Assembly (NCBI GenBank): GCA_965212595.1
Contig: CBDBVE010000007.1
Location: 620,001-684,000 of the forward strand
Reading direction: 5' to 3'
DNA from: Poritiphilus sp965212595
GTDB lineage: Bacteria; Bacteroidota; Bacteroidia; Flavobacteriales; Flavobacteriaceae
Length of the DNA: 64,000 nucleotides
Shown one piece after another: positions 54,366-63,037 of this stretch; within the stretch, counting starts at the first letter, position 1; each line of letters begins with the position of its first letter. Below the pieces are notes generated by a model that searched no databases, was not told the origin of the DNA, and worked only from the letters and a program-made list of their open reading frames with translations. A program made the translations under genes and the position numbers.

Positions 54366-54497
54366 ATAGCCTCCTTTTTTTAAATCTTCTTAAAAATGCA
54401 TTTAATATTATGGATATTCTTTAAAAAGAAGGGATTAATTGTTGATTGTTCATTGCTAATTGCTATTAGTCGATGCTTGATTCTTACTTTTATCGTT
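54366..54497. other. Divergent upstream region between the pheA leader and gldA
   Basis: The pheA operon promoter must lie here, but no exact TAnnTTTG is visible on the minus strand. The stretch 54437-54470 is a loose repeat of ATTG-type units (attgttgattgttcattgc). The leader Shine-Dalgarno is at 54370-54375. Confidence 0.45.
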
Positions 54498-54505
54498 TAT
54501 TTTTG
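54498..54505 (+). promoter_or_regulatory. Promoter -10 box of gldA
   Basis: TATTTTTG fits TAnnTTTG, with a TTG about 19-20 bases upstream (near 54477) and the ATG 13 bases downstream, so the mRNA leader is very short. Confidence 0.6.
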
Positions 54506-54518
54506 CCCAAAAAGGTGA

Positions 54519-55412
54519 ATGTCTATTAGCGTTAAAAATATCAGTAAATCATTTGGGAGTCAAAAAGTGCTAAATTCGGTATCATTTGATATTAGTAAAG
54601 GGGAAGTTGTTGGTTTTCTGGGACCAAACGGCGCCGGGAAGTCTACGCTTATGAAGATACTCACAACCTATAGCAAGGCAGACACAGGAGAGGCTAATAT
54701 TAACAGTTTTGATGTTCTTAAAGCGCCTAAGGCCGTACAAAGAAGTATAGGTTATTTGCCCGAACACAATCCGCTTTACTTAGAACTTTATGTAAAAGAA
54801 TATCTGACATTCAATGCAGAGGTCTACAAAGTTTCGAAATCCAGAATTGCCGAGATCATAGAGCAGACAGGGCTTACAGCCGAGGCGCACAAAAAGATTG
54901 GACAACTTTCCAAGGGATATCGTCAACGGGTGGGTTTGGCGGCGGCTTTACTACACGACCCGGAAGTGCTAATATTAGACGAACCCACAACTGGCCTTGA
55001 TCCTAACCAACTTCTGGATATTAGAAAATTTATCAGAGAAATTGGAAAAGAAAAGACCATCCTGCTATCTACACACATAATGAAGGAAGTTGAGGCCGTT
55101 TGCGATAGGGTAATTATTATCAACAAGGGCGAATTGGTTGCAGATAAGAAACTTACCGAACTTCGGTCAAAAAGTGAGCAAATTATCGAGGTAGAGTTTG
55201 ATTATCGCGTAGAAGAAGTTTTACTCAAGAAATTGCCTAATGTCACCAAGGTGAAAAATACGGGAGGATTTATATACGAGATCACCTTTGACACGGAGGC
55301 CGATATGCGTTCGGAGGTGTTCGACTTTGCACATGACAATAAACTTAAAACACTTCAGCTAAGCAGAAAGAACAAGAATTTGGAAAGCCTCTTTACTGAG
55401 CTAACAAACTAG
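54519..55412 (+). CDS. gldA: Gliding-motility-associated ABC transporter ATP-binding protein GldA
   Basis: ATPase subunit of 297 residues. Walker A is GPNGAGKST, the signature reads LSKGYRQRVGLAAALL, Walker B is VLILDEPTTGLDP, and the switch His is in LLSTHIMKE. The C-terminal 80 residues (IEVEFDYRVEEVLLKKLP) are the extension found in GldA-type subunits. The partner permeases GldF and GldG are not in the window, as is common because gldFG usually lie elsewhere. GldA/F/G function is known to matter for gliding in Flavobacterium johnsoniae. Confidence 0.9.
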   Translation: MSISVKNISKSFGSQKVLNSVSFDISKGEVVGFLGPNGAGKSTLMKILTTYSKADTGEANINSFDVLKAPKAVQRSIGYLPEHNPLYLELYVKEYLTFNAEVYKVSKSRIAEIIEQTGLTAEAHKKIGQLSKGYRQRVGLAAALLHDPEVLILDEPTTGLDPNQLLDIRKFIREIGKEKTILLSTHIMKEVEAVCDRVIIINKGELVADKKLTELRSKSEQIIEVEFDYRVEEVLLKKLPNVTKVKNTGGFIYEITFDTEADMRSEVFDFAHDNKLKTLQLSRKNKNLESLFTELTN

Positions 55413-55463
55413 GTCACTTTCCTTTACTTAGAATATACCGGGCAACATATTTAAAGGCAATCA

Positions 55464-58400
55464 TTACTCCGTCGCAAAATGTTGAAATTTTTCGAGGTAC
55501 TGATTAAAAATCAAGCTTTCCTTTTTGGCAAAATCCTCATCCATATTTCTTATGAGCAGGTCTAAATTTCTGCGGTAGGCTTCAATTTCGATTACAATGT
55601 CTTCAAGTTGTTCGTATTGCTCTGCTAAAGGCAAATGCGCATAATAAGTTAAACGCTCCTGATACACCTTTTTCAGTTTAGAAAAAAGTTCCCTCGCCTT
55701 TCTTGTCTCCCCCACCTTATAGTAACCGTCTAAAAAAGGCTCCACAAAAGTATAGTAGCCAAAGAATTCAATGGGTATGTTGGTCGTTGCCAGATGCAAT
55801 ATCTCTTTGGCTTTTTCTATTTCACCCTCTTCCAAAAACGCCTCAAGTAACCTGGCGAGACTAATTCGAAAAGATACCCCACCTTGCTTTCTGGTCTGCG
55901 GATCATGATAGATTTCTTGATCACCTGAGTTCCCCCAGGTCCAATTTTTTACAATGCTGTACATAAGTTCGCTATCTACGCGGCCCATATCAACGGGGCT
56001 TTGGTAATCGGTTTTGATGGGTACCAGCTTGTAAACAAGGCCATCTAGCTGAAGGTAGTCTTTTAACCATAAGAACTCAGCATCGTCAAAACTACCTCCT
56101 GAGAAATACAGCGGTCTTTTCCAATCGTTATTGGCAAGAATATCTAACATGATGATATTTCCTTTGCCTAAGGCTGTTGTGGGTAAATCAATATCCATAT
56201 AATCAACCATCAAAGAACTATCCTTTGCCTTTACCAAACCATATTTGATAGCGTTTTCCTTATTTACAGGGACTCTAATTTTATTGGTAGGATAGAATAC
56301 AGTTTCGAGATCACTCTCCGGATAGCTGCTCAGGTCGGCACCTTGACTCTCTAAAAGACTTCTGATCTTTGTTTTGGGATGATCACTTGCTATCCACTTC
56401 ATAAAATCCTTTATGTACCAACGATTCTCGGTAAGTGGTTGATAAAAGATAACGTCCCTGGAACCCCACTTATAAAGATCATGAGTTAGCTGAGACGGTA
56501 TGGGTTCACTTTTATAAGCCTTGCGTTTCATCTGATCAATATACCAATCTGTATTCGCATAGGTAGTCACCATGATTCTGACATCGGTACGGTATTCTTC
56601 AATTTCCTGCGCATACCATAAAGGAAAAGTGTCGTTATCTCCGATTGTAAATAAAATAGCCCCGACATCCTTTTGGGTGGAATCTAAATAGGCCTTGGCC
56701 ATACTATTTGCAGTATAACGCCTGGAACGGTCATGGTCGTCCCAATTCTGAAATGCCATAAGTCCGGGTACCGCGCAAAGACAAAGTATGCTTAATAAAA
56801 CAATAGCGGTTTTCGTTCTAAGCCGTTTAAATAGGATGCCGGATAGGCCGTATACTCCCATCCCTATCCATAATGAAAAAATATAAAAAGACCCTACCAG
56901 GGAGTAGTCGCGCTCTCGAGGTTGAAAAATTACCGGATTTGTATAAAACTGGATAGCAATTCCGGTAAACACAAAAAAGACAAAGAGCACCCAAAAGTTT
57001 TTGGGGTCTCTGGAAATTTGAGATACAAGCCCTATTACTCCCAGTAGTAAAGGCAAGAAAAAATAGGTATTCCTGCCTTTGTTATCAAGGATCTCACTAG
57101 GTAGGTTTTCCTGGCTCCCAAATTTAAGAGCATCAATAAAACCAATTCCGCTCAACCATTCTCCGTGCTTATCATAACGTCCCTGTACATCATCTTGTCT
57201 ACCCACAAAATTCCACAGAAAATAGCGCCAGTACATGTAGCCCCATTGATATTCCAAAAGGTATTTGAAGTTGTCCCAAACGGTTGGTGGTATTACTTCT
57301 ATATAATCCTTGAATTTCTTTAAAAACGCCTCATATTGCTCTGCGGTCACTCCTTCATTTCTGTAATTTTCCCTAAACTCCCCGATCGCATCTACTACTG
57401 TCTGGTTAGCCAGATAAGAACTCTTGATTTTAAATTTTAAAGGTCCAAAATAACGCATATAGTTTGCGGCGGACTCACCGCTCCACATTCTGGGCAGAAG
57501 TCCCCGATGTTCAGGGTTAGGCCCTCTGAGAGCTTCTTTGTAATGATTTACAATGACGTATTTTCCCAACTTTTCATCTCTTTCGTATTTAGGGTTTTCA
57601 TCTTTGCTTTCACCAGCCGGGGCAAATCGATCAGAATAATAAGTGCCGTAAAAAGGGCTATCCGTACTTGGGTACTGTTCCCTATTGTAGTATGCCAAGA
57701 GCGCCCTTGCATCAGAAGGATTTGCCTCATTAATGGTAACATTAGCGCTGGCTCTTATGGGTAGCATAAGCCAGGAAGAAAAACCAAAAAAAAGAAACAT
57801 CGCGCATAACAGAAGTGTATTTGCAAAAGGCAAGTTTCTTTTTTTTGTAGCCCGCAATCCCCAAATGAAGGCTCCTAGAAATAATATGCCCATAAGAGCG
57901 GAGCCAAAGTTAAAGGGAAGCCCAAACTGATTTACAAAAAACACCTCACTCCATCCAAACAATTTTAAAACGTAGGTCAAAGAGAATTTGTAGACCAGTA
58001 GTAAAACAATCACGACTGCTATATTAGCTATCAGGAAATTAGAAAGTGTAACTTTTTTATATCTCTTAAAATAAAAAAGCAATCCAATGGAGGGTATTGC
58101 GAGAAAACCCATGAACTGAATGCCAAAGGTTAATCCTGTAATAAAAGCGATAAGAATCAGCCATTTATCACTTCTTGAACGATCTATTTCATCTGTCCAT
58201 TTAAGTCCCAACCACAGCAGTAAAGCCATAATAAAACTGGCCATCGAATAGACCTCTGTTTCGGTCGCGTTAAACCAAAAACTGTCCGAAAAAGTAAAGC
58301 TGAGCGCTCCGACTATACCGCTCCCAAGGACTACGATTGCCGTATTTGAAGGTATTTTTTCTTCTTTCCTGGCCAGCTTCATAGTCAAATTAGTTAATGT

Positions 58401-58691
58401 CCAGAAAAGAAATAAAATGGTAAAGGCGCTAGAAATGCAGGAGACATAATTTACCATTAAGGCAATTTGGGACTTATCTGACGCAAACAGAGAAAAGAAG
58501 GCCCCTATCATTTGCAGTAGCGGGGCTCCAGGCTGGTGCGCAACCTCTAACTTGGCCGCGGCCGTAATATACTCTCCGCAATCCCAAAAACTATTGGTAG
58601 GTTCAACTGTCAAGGTATATGTGCCAAGAGCAATGCCAAAAACTATCCAGCCAAGAAGTGTGTTCCATTTCCTAAAGGCTGTAGCGTTCAT
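55464..58691 (-). CDS. DUF2723 polytopic membrane protein, probable glycosyltransferase-like
   Basis: Large inner membrane protein of 1075 residues. The N-terminal half has about a dozen hydrophobic segments and the motif EPTNSFWDCGEYITAAAKLEVAHQPGAPLLQMIGAFFS, the marker of DUF2723, a family related to lipid-linked-sugar-dependent (GT-C/PMT-like) transferases. A long soluble C-terminal part (GAILFTIGDNDTFPLWYAQEIEEYRTDVRIM onward) ends in helical repeats like TPR (ARLLEAFLEEGEIEKAKEILHLA). The Asp-Glu pair in DCGEY is placed like the catalytic acid of GT-C enzymes. Donor and acceptor are unknown. It is a single gene convergent with gldA. Confidence 0.88.
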   Translation of the reverse strand: MNATAFRKWNTLLGWIVFGIALGTYTLTVEPTNSFWDCGEYITAAAKLEVAHQPGAPLLQMIGAFFSLFASDKSQIALMVNYVSCISSAFTILFLFWTLTNLTMKLARKEEKIPSNTAIVVLGSGIVGALSFTFSDSFWFNATETEVYSMASFIMALLLWLGLKWTDEIDRSRSDKWLILIAFITGLTFGIQFMGFLAIPSIGLLFYFKRYKKVTLSNFLIANIAVVIVLLLVYKFSLTYVLKLFGWSEVFFVNQFGLPFNFGSALMGILFLGAFIWGLRATKKRNLPFANTLLLCAMFLFFGFSSWLMLPIRASANVTINEANPSDARALLAYYNREQYPSTDSPFYGTYYSDRFAPAGESKDENPKYERDEKLGKYVIVNHYKEALRGPNPEHRGLLPRMWSGESAANYMRYFGPLKFKIKSSYLANQTVVDAIGEFRENYRNEGVTAEQYEAFLKKFKDYIEVIPPTVWDNFKYLLEYQWGYMYWRYFLWNFVGRQDDVQGRYDKHGEWLSGIGFIDALKFGSQENLPSEILDNKGRNTYFFLPLLLGVIGLVSQISRDPKNFWVLFVFFVFTGIAIQFYTNPVIFQPRERDYSLVGSFYIFSLWIGMGVYGLSGILFKRLRTKTAIVLLSILCLCAVPGLMAFQNWDDHDRSRRYTANSMAKAYLDSTQKDVGAILFTIGDNDTFPLWYAQEIEEYRTDVRIMVTTYANTDWYIDQMKRKAYKSEPIPSQLTHDLYKWGSRDVIFYQPLTENRWYIKDFMKWIASDHPKTKIRSLLESQGADLSSYPESDLETVFYPTNKIRVPVNKENAIKYGLVKAKDSSLMVDYMDIDLPTTALGKGNIIMLDILANNDWKRPLYFSGGSFDDAEFLWLKDYLQLDGLVYKLVPIKTDYQSPVDMGRVDSELMYSIVKNWTWGNSGDQEIYHDPQTRKQGGVSFRISLARLLEAFLEEGEIEKAKEILHLATTNIPIEFFGYYTFVEPFLDGYYKVGETRKARELFSKLKKVYQERLTYYAHLPLAEQYEQLEDIVIEIEAYRRNLDLLIRNMDEDFAKKESLIFNQYLEKFQHFATE

Positions 58692-58894
58692 GGTAGCAAT
58701 AATTGAGAATATGCATATACAAAGGAAACGTGCTCGACGGACTAATGGAAGATATTAGGGGTTGTAAAAAGGTACTAGTCCCGGTACTAAAATTGACTAT
58801 TAAAAGGAATTGTGGGATCTAAGAATTGAAAAACGGAAAGTGAGAGCTTGAAACTAGCTGCAGGAGTACAGACAACAGGCTCCTATCGATGATG

Positions 58895-59875
58895 TCACCT
58901 TTGGCCCAGCAGCTCTTTGCGACTGGCCACATTTAATTTTTGGTAAATGTTGGTTATGTGTGTTTTAACAGTACTTACACTAATAAATAGCTCATTTGCG
59001 ATTTCTTTGTTTGTTTTCCCCTCGAGAATAAGCATTCGAACATTCCGTTCCTGCTGGCTTAAAGGAGTTACAGTAGCTACCTTCATCCTTTTGCGAGCCC
59101 GGACCATTAACCATAAAAGAAGTAGAATGATCCCAGTTAAAAGCAAGTTAAGCCAAATACTATACTCGTAGTTCTTCGTTGTTTCCTCTTGTACCAGCAA
59201 AGCAAGTTTTTGCTCCAGAAAAACGTAATCTTTTCGGGCTATTGCACTAGATCTAAGCTCCTTTAAAAGTTCCTGATAATAATCTGGGTTTTCAAGAATG
59301 TCTTTATCTAAAAGCTTTTTATGCTCCAGTTCACGGATACTGATAAGCTTTACCATAAGAATCTGAAGAGAATCTTTGGTAAACGCCCTATACGGTCTTG
59401 CCTCTTCTATAGTCTGGGTTTCCTTGCCCTCATTGGCATAAAATCGCTGTTCAAATTTTCGCAATCGCTGCCATTCGATATCCGCTTGATTTGTGGTGTT
59501 GTATTCCGCAAATCCGGGCCGGCCTTTTTTGAAAAGTACGGTGTCTTTATTTGTAAGTAGAAGTAATTGGTCTGTGTTTAAGGTATTCTTTAGCGCTTTT
59601 TCAACTTTGTCTATGTGAAGTTGGTATACAGCTGCCTTATCTTCTAGCAATTCTCGTTTAAAAGAAAAAAACCCTTCCTCATTAATCGAAGAAATGCCAA
59701 TCAACCTTGTATTTATGCCTTCCGGAAGATCTTTGAGCTCTATTTTAGTGAGGTGAATATTTTGTTCTGGGGATTTGTTACCATCAAGATTTACATATCC
59801 AGAAATGGCGTCTTGAGCACTTAACTGAGTGACGAAAACCAATAAAGCCAGAAACAACTTATCCTTTTTGAACAT
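58895..59875 (-). CDS. Membrane-anchored LuxR-type regulator with a periplasmic sensor region
   Basis: Protein of 326 residues combining features seldom found together: a signal peptide (LFLALLVFVTQLSAQ), a periplasmic region of about 215 residues with a helical, charged second half, one membrane segment (YSIWLNLLLTGIILLLLWLMV, about residues 236-258) and a C-terminal cytoplasmic LuxR HTH (LSQQERNVRMLILEGKTNKEIANELFISVSTVKTHITNIYQKLNV). It should therefore be a one-component transmembrane regulator without phosphotransfer. Ligand and targets are unknown. It lies between the DUF2723 gene and an M20 peptidase gene. Confidence 0.85.
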   Translation of the reverse strand: MFKKDKLFLALLVFVTQLSAQDAISGYVNLDGNKSPEQNIHLTKIELKDLPEGINTRLIGISSINEEGFFSFKRELLEDKAAVYQLHIDKVEKALKNTLNTDQLLLLTNKDTVLFKKGRPGFAEYNTTNQADIEWQRLRKFEQRFYANEGKETQTIEEARPYRAFTKDSLQILMVKLISIRELEHKKLLDKDILENPDYYQELLKELRSSAIARKDYVFLEQKLALLVQEETTKNYEYSIWLNLLLTGIILLLLWLMVRARKRMKVATVTPLSQQERNVRMLILEGKTNKEIANELFISVSTVKTHITNIYQKLNVASRKELLGQR

Positions 59876-59936
59876 TAGGCTATTTTAATTCCCTAAAGTT
59901 AGGTGATTCCTGGGCCAAAATCAATACAATTTTAAG

Positions 59937-61454
59937 CTATAATCGCTCCTTTAAAATAGCGATCATTGTTTGGATGCCCTCCCTGTAATTGCCTAGTCTC
60001 AAATTTTCGTTGGGGCTGTGCTGATTGTTATCTCTATTTACAGTAGGAACAGTCACGGCCGGGATACCTAAGGTAGTTACAAAAGGAGAGATAGGGATCG
60101 AACCTCCACTCATACGGATCATTACCGGGTCTTCTTTAAAAGTTTTTTTCAGGGCTCTTCTCAACCAAGCGCCAACTTCTGTATGGAAATCTGTCCTAAA
60201 AGACTGATACGAAATTTCCGAATTGAAAGTCGCTATTTTTTCATGAGTAAGACGTTCTTCTTTGCTGGGTTCTTTGTCTATTACATAATATCCTTGTGCT
60301 TCTATATGATCCCTGACTAGATTCAACAAGCGTTCTGGTTTGGTTTCTAACACCAACCTCACGTCGATTTCGGCTCTTGCCCAACCTGGCACTATAGTGC
60401 GTACCTTCTCATCTATCCAACCAGATTGCAATCCCCTGATATTCAGGGAGGGGTATTGAATAGCTTCCTGGTAATACCGCCCTACCTCGTCCGTAGCCGC
60501 AATTTGTAAGCGGTTTTTTATGCCTTCTTCATCATCAGGTACAGCCTTGAGAGCCTTTTCGGTTTCTTCACTGATGTTTACACCATCGTAAAATCCCGGA
60601 ATTATTACCCTTCCCCTTTCATCTTTCATAGAAGCCAATAATTTAGACATGCGAAGCGCGGGATTGGGAGCATAATTTCCAAAATGTCCGCTATGTTGTG
60701 GAACCACTGGCCCATAAGTAGTTAGGGTAATAGTGGCAATGCCCCTGGCGCCAAAAGTAAGCGTAGGTTTATTTGTGATATGTCTTGGACCGTCAAAAAT
60801 AATTAGCATATCTGCACCCAGCAATTCGTTATTGGCGATCACCGCTTCGGGCAAACGAGGCGAACCTAATTCCTCCTCAAAATCCATAATTACTTTGACA
60901 TTGTAGTTGGGTTTTATACCTTCTGATGCGGTAGCATCAAGTGCCGCCAAAAACATGGCTATCGGGCCTTTGGCGTCACTGGCCGAACGGGCGAAAACCC
61001 TCCAATCATCTTTGTAATCCGCAATTTGCTCCCATGGAATTTCTTTCCATTTGCCCTCTACACCTGGTTTTTTCAAAGCTGGTATATAAGGGCTTTCCTG
61101 GAACCAGCGAGTGCTATCTACGGGTTGCCCGTCTACCTGCAGGTAAATCAGCACTGTACTTTTGGCGCCTTTGTGTTGTCTTTCTGCGAGTAGCAGAGGA
61201 ACCGCTTCTGTCTGTATACGTGTGGTATTAAACTCGCGCTTTTGAAACTCATTCTCGCACCATTTTACATTGGCTTCTATAGCATCGGGGTAAAAAGCAT
61301 CGTTAGGGATACTCAACAAGGCTCTTAGCATGGGAAACGATTTCTGAGTGAATTCTTCGGCTAAGGCATTACGATCCTGGTTTTGCTGGGTATGGGCGCT
61401 GGTCCATATCAGACAACAGACAAGAAGAAAGAAGCTAGATTTGAAAGTTTTCAT
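59937..61454 (-). CDS. Exported M20-family metallopeptidase (dipeptidase-like)
   Basis: Protein of 505 residues with a signal peptide (FLLVCCLIWTSAHTQ), so periplasmic or secreted. Metal-site motifs include Asp in RSASDAKGPIAMF, the Glu pair in DFEEELGSPRLP, Asp in IFDGPRH and the C-terminal His in NNQHSPNENLRLGNY. The first ligand position, usually His-x-Asp, reads Gln106-Val-Asp108 in YLQVDGQPVD. A dimerisation domain lies around residues 240-370. A di- or tripeptide substrate is likely. It follows the oxidoreductase gene by 17 bases in the same direction. Confidence 0.88.
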   Translation of the reverse strand: MKTFKSSFFLLVCCLIWTSAHTQQNQDRNALAEEFTQKSFPMLRALLSIPNDAFYPDAIEANVKWCENEFQKREFNTTRIQTEAVPLLLAERQHKGAKSTVLIYLQVDGQPVDSTRWFQESPYIPALKKPGVEGKWKEIPWEQIADYKDDWRVFARSASDAKGPIAMFLAALDATASEGIKPNYNVKVIMDFEEELGSPRLPEAVIANNELLGADMLIIFDGPRHITNKPTLTFGARGIATITLTTYGPVVPQHSGHFGNYAPNPALRMSKLLASMKDERGRVIIPGFYDGVNISEETEKALKAVPDDEEGIKNRLQIAATDEVGRYYQEAIQYPSLNIRGLQSGWIDEKVRTIVPGWARAEIDVRLVLETKPERLLNLVRDHIEAQGYYVIDKEPSKEERLTHEKIATFNSEISYQSFRTDFHTEVGAWLRRALKKTFKEDPVMIRMSGGSIPISPFVTTLGIPAVTVPTVNRDNNQHSPNENLRLGNYREGIQTMIAILKERL

Positions 61455-61471
61455 ATCATCAAAGTAAATGG

Positions 61472-62437
61472 CTAATCTGCAATAGTAACAATTAAATTTC
61501 CGGTTTTTTGACCACTTTCGGCATATTCAAATGCTTTTGGGACCTCCTCTAGGGTATATTCCCTGTCAATAACAGGCGTAAATTTACCTTCTTCCATCAA
61601 TTCTTTAACCATCAGTACGCTTCTTTTAATATCAAAAGGAATAGGAAACCGAACTTTCTTAGCTCCAAAAAGTGGTGTCAATAAAGCCAGGAAAATATTC
61701 TGACTCATATACCCAAGTTCGGATGAAATATAGGTTCCCTTCGACTCTAGCAGCCGTTTGCATTTAAAGAAGCTACTCTTGCCAACGGCGTCAAAAATAT
61801 GATGGAATTTATCTATTCTCCTGCTGAAATCCTCTTTTTCATAATCAATGACTTCAACGGCCCCAAGTTGCTTCATAAGCTCCATGTTTTTAGTATTCCC
61901 TACCGCGGTGACACTTACATCATAGGTTTTTAGCAGTTGAACAGCGGCCGAACCAATAGCGCCGGTGGCTCCATTCACCAATACCTTCTGACCGGCCTTA
62001 ATTTTCACTTTGTTTATCATATTATGGGCATAATGCGCCCCTTCTATACTTGCCGCCACTTCTTTATAACTGCTTCCTTCCGGGATTTTTGCAAGCCCTT
62101 TATTTTCGTTGAAAACCAAATATTCGGCATAACTATTCGCCCCCTGATCATCAAATCCAAAAACCTTATCGCCTATCTGAAAAGAGGATACGTCTTTGCC
62201 AGTTTCGACCACCTCCCCGGCAAACTCTGTACCTAAAATTGGGTTCTTTGGTCTTAATAAGCCGGTCAGGAAACGCATGATAAAAGGTTTGGCCCTCAGC
62301 ATGGCACAATCTGTCCTGTTGACCGTTGTAAAATGGACTTTTATAAGCAATTCGTTCAATTTAGGACGAGGCTTTTCTACTTCGCCTAACCCGAGGACGG
62401 AAGGAGGGCCGTATTTTTTGTAAATCACCGCTTTCAT
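61472..62437 (-). CDS. Zinc-independent medium-chain dehydrogenase, quinone-oxidoreductase-like
   Basis: NAD(P)H-dependent oxidoreductase of 321 residues. The N-terminal GroES-like domain has FTTVNRTDCAMLRAKPF and GTEFAGEVVETGKDVSSFQIGDKVFGF. The cofactor domain has GQKVLVNGATGAIGSAAVQLLKTYDVSVTAVG. The structural and catalytic zinc cysteines of alcohol dehydrogenases are missing, so it belongs with the quinone reductase/enone reductase branch. Its start overlaps the VOC gene stop by 4 bases, so the two form an operon. Confidence 0.9.
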   Translation of the reverse strand: MKAVIYKKYGPPSVLGLGEVEKPRPKLNELLIKVHFTTVNRTDCAMLRAKPFIMRFLTGLLRPKNPILGTEFAGEVVETGKDVSSFQIGDKVFGFDDQGANSYAEYLVFNENKGLAKIPEGSSYKEVAASIEGAHYAHNMINKVKIKAGQKVLVNGATGAIGSAAVQLLKTYDVSVTAVGNTKNMELMKQLGAVEVIDYEKEDFSRRIDKFHHIFDAVGKSSFFKCKRLLESKGTYISSELGYMSQNIFLALLTPLFGAKKVRFPIPFDIKRSVLMVKELMEEGKFTPVIDREYTLEEVPKAFEYAESGQKTGNLIVTIAD

Positions 62438-62811
62438 TCAGAACCCTTTCCAAAAGACAAAATATGGCCACTAGGGTCTGTCACATCAAAATCGGTCATA
62501 CCATATTCGTAGGTGGCAGGCGGGGTAATTTCCTTTACGTCTTTCTCCACAAATTCTTCATACACGGCTTGCACATCGTGTACAAAAACATAGACCTTTG
62601 TATGCCTAGCGCCAATATGCTTATCTTCGTTTAAAAGCGTAAAATGCAATCCCACATCGCCTCGTTTAAGGACCGCATATTGAATAGGATCTTGCCAGGT
62701 AAAATTTACTGTAAAACCTAACTTATCTCTATAAAATGCTAGGGTTTGCTCCATATCGTACACACCTAAAACGCTGGCGAAATGAGAGAACAACTGTTTA
62801 TTGTCAGACAT
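62434..62811 (-). CDS. VOC-family bleomycin-resistance-like protein
   Basis: Protein of 125 residues from the ATG at 62811 (MSDNKQLFSHFASVLGVYDMEQTLAFYRDKLGF); a TTG 24 bases upstream also keeps the frame. VOC modules: VYDMEQTLAFYRDKLGFTV, DVGLHFTLL, VYVFVHDVQAVYEEF and DPSGHILSFG. The final His and Glu positions common in bleomycin-binding relatives are partly kept. It is translationally coupled to the oxidoreductase gene. A palindrome 55 bases upstream may control both. Confidence 0.85.
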   Translation of the reverse strand: MSDNKQLFSHFASVLGVYDMEQTLAFYRDKLGFTVNFTWQDPIQYAVLKRGDVGLHFTLLNEDKHIGARHTKVYVFVHDVQAVYEEFVEKDVKEITPPATYEYGMTDFDVTDPSGHILSFGKGSE

Positions 62812-62865
62812 GAATTTAGATTTAGATACCTCCAATTTTTAAGACCAAGAGGCCTTAATTTTGCC

Positions 62866-62880
62866 TTAGTAATTTACTAA
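62866..62880. promoter_or_regulatory. Palindrome, possible operator of the VOC/oxidoreductase pair
   Basis: TTAGTAATTTACTAA is a perfect inverted repeat with 7-bp arms around one T, 55 bases upstream of the VOC gene start. Its size suits a MarR or HxlR dimer; no such regulator is adjacent. Confidence 0.45.
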
Positions 62881-63037
62881 ATAAAAATACAAGGTTCTAA
62901 ATACTTTTAGACTCAGTTTGCAGCAAGAAAAGAAGTCAGGGATTTTTCACTGCTTGGAATCGTGTTATTCCTTGTTTGATAACTTTAAAGCGCTTAAAAG
63001 AACAAGGGCAACTGCGGCCGACAGTCGTGACATGTTA

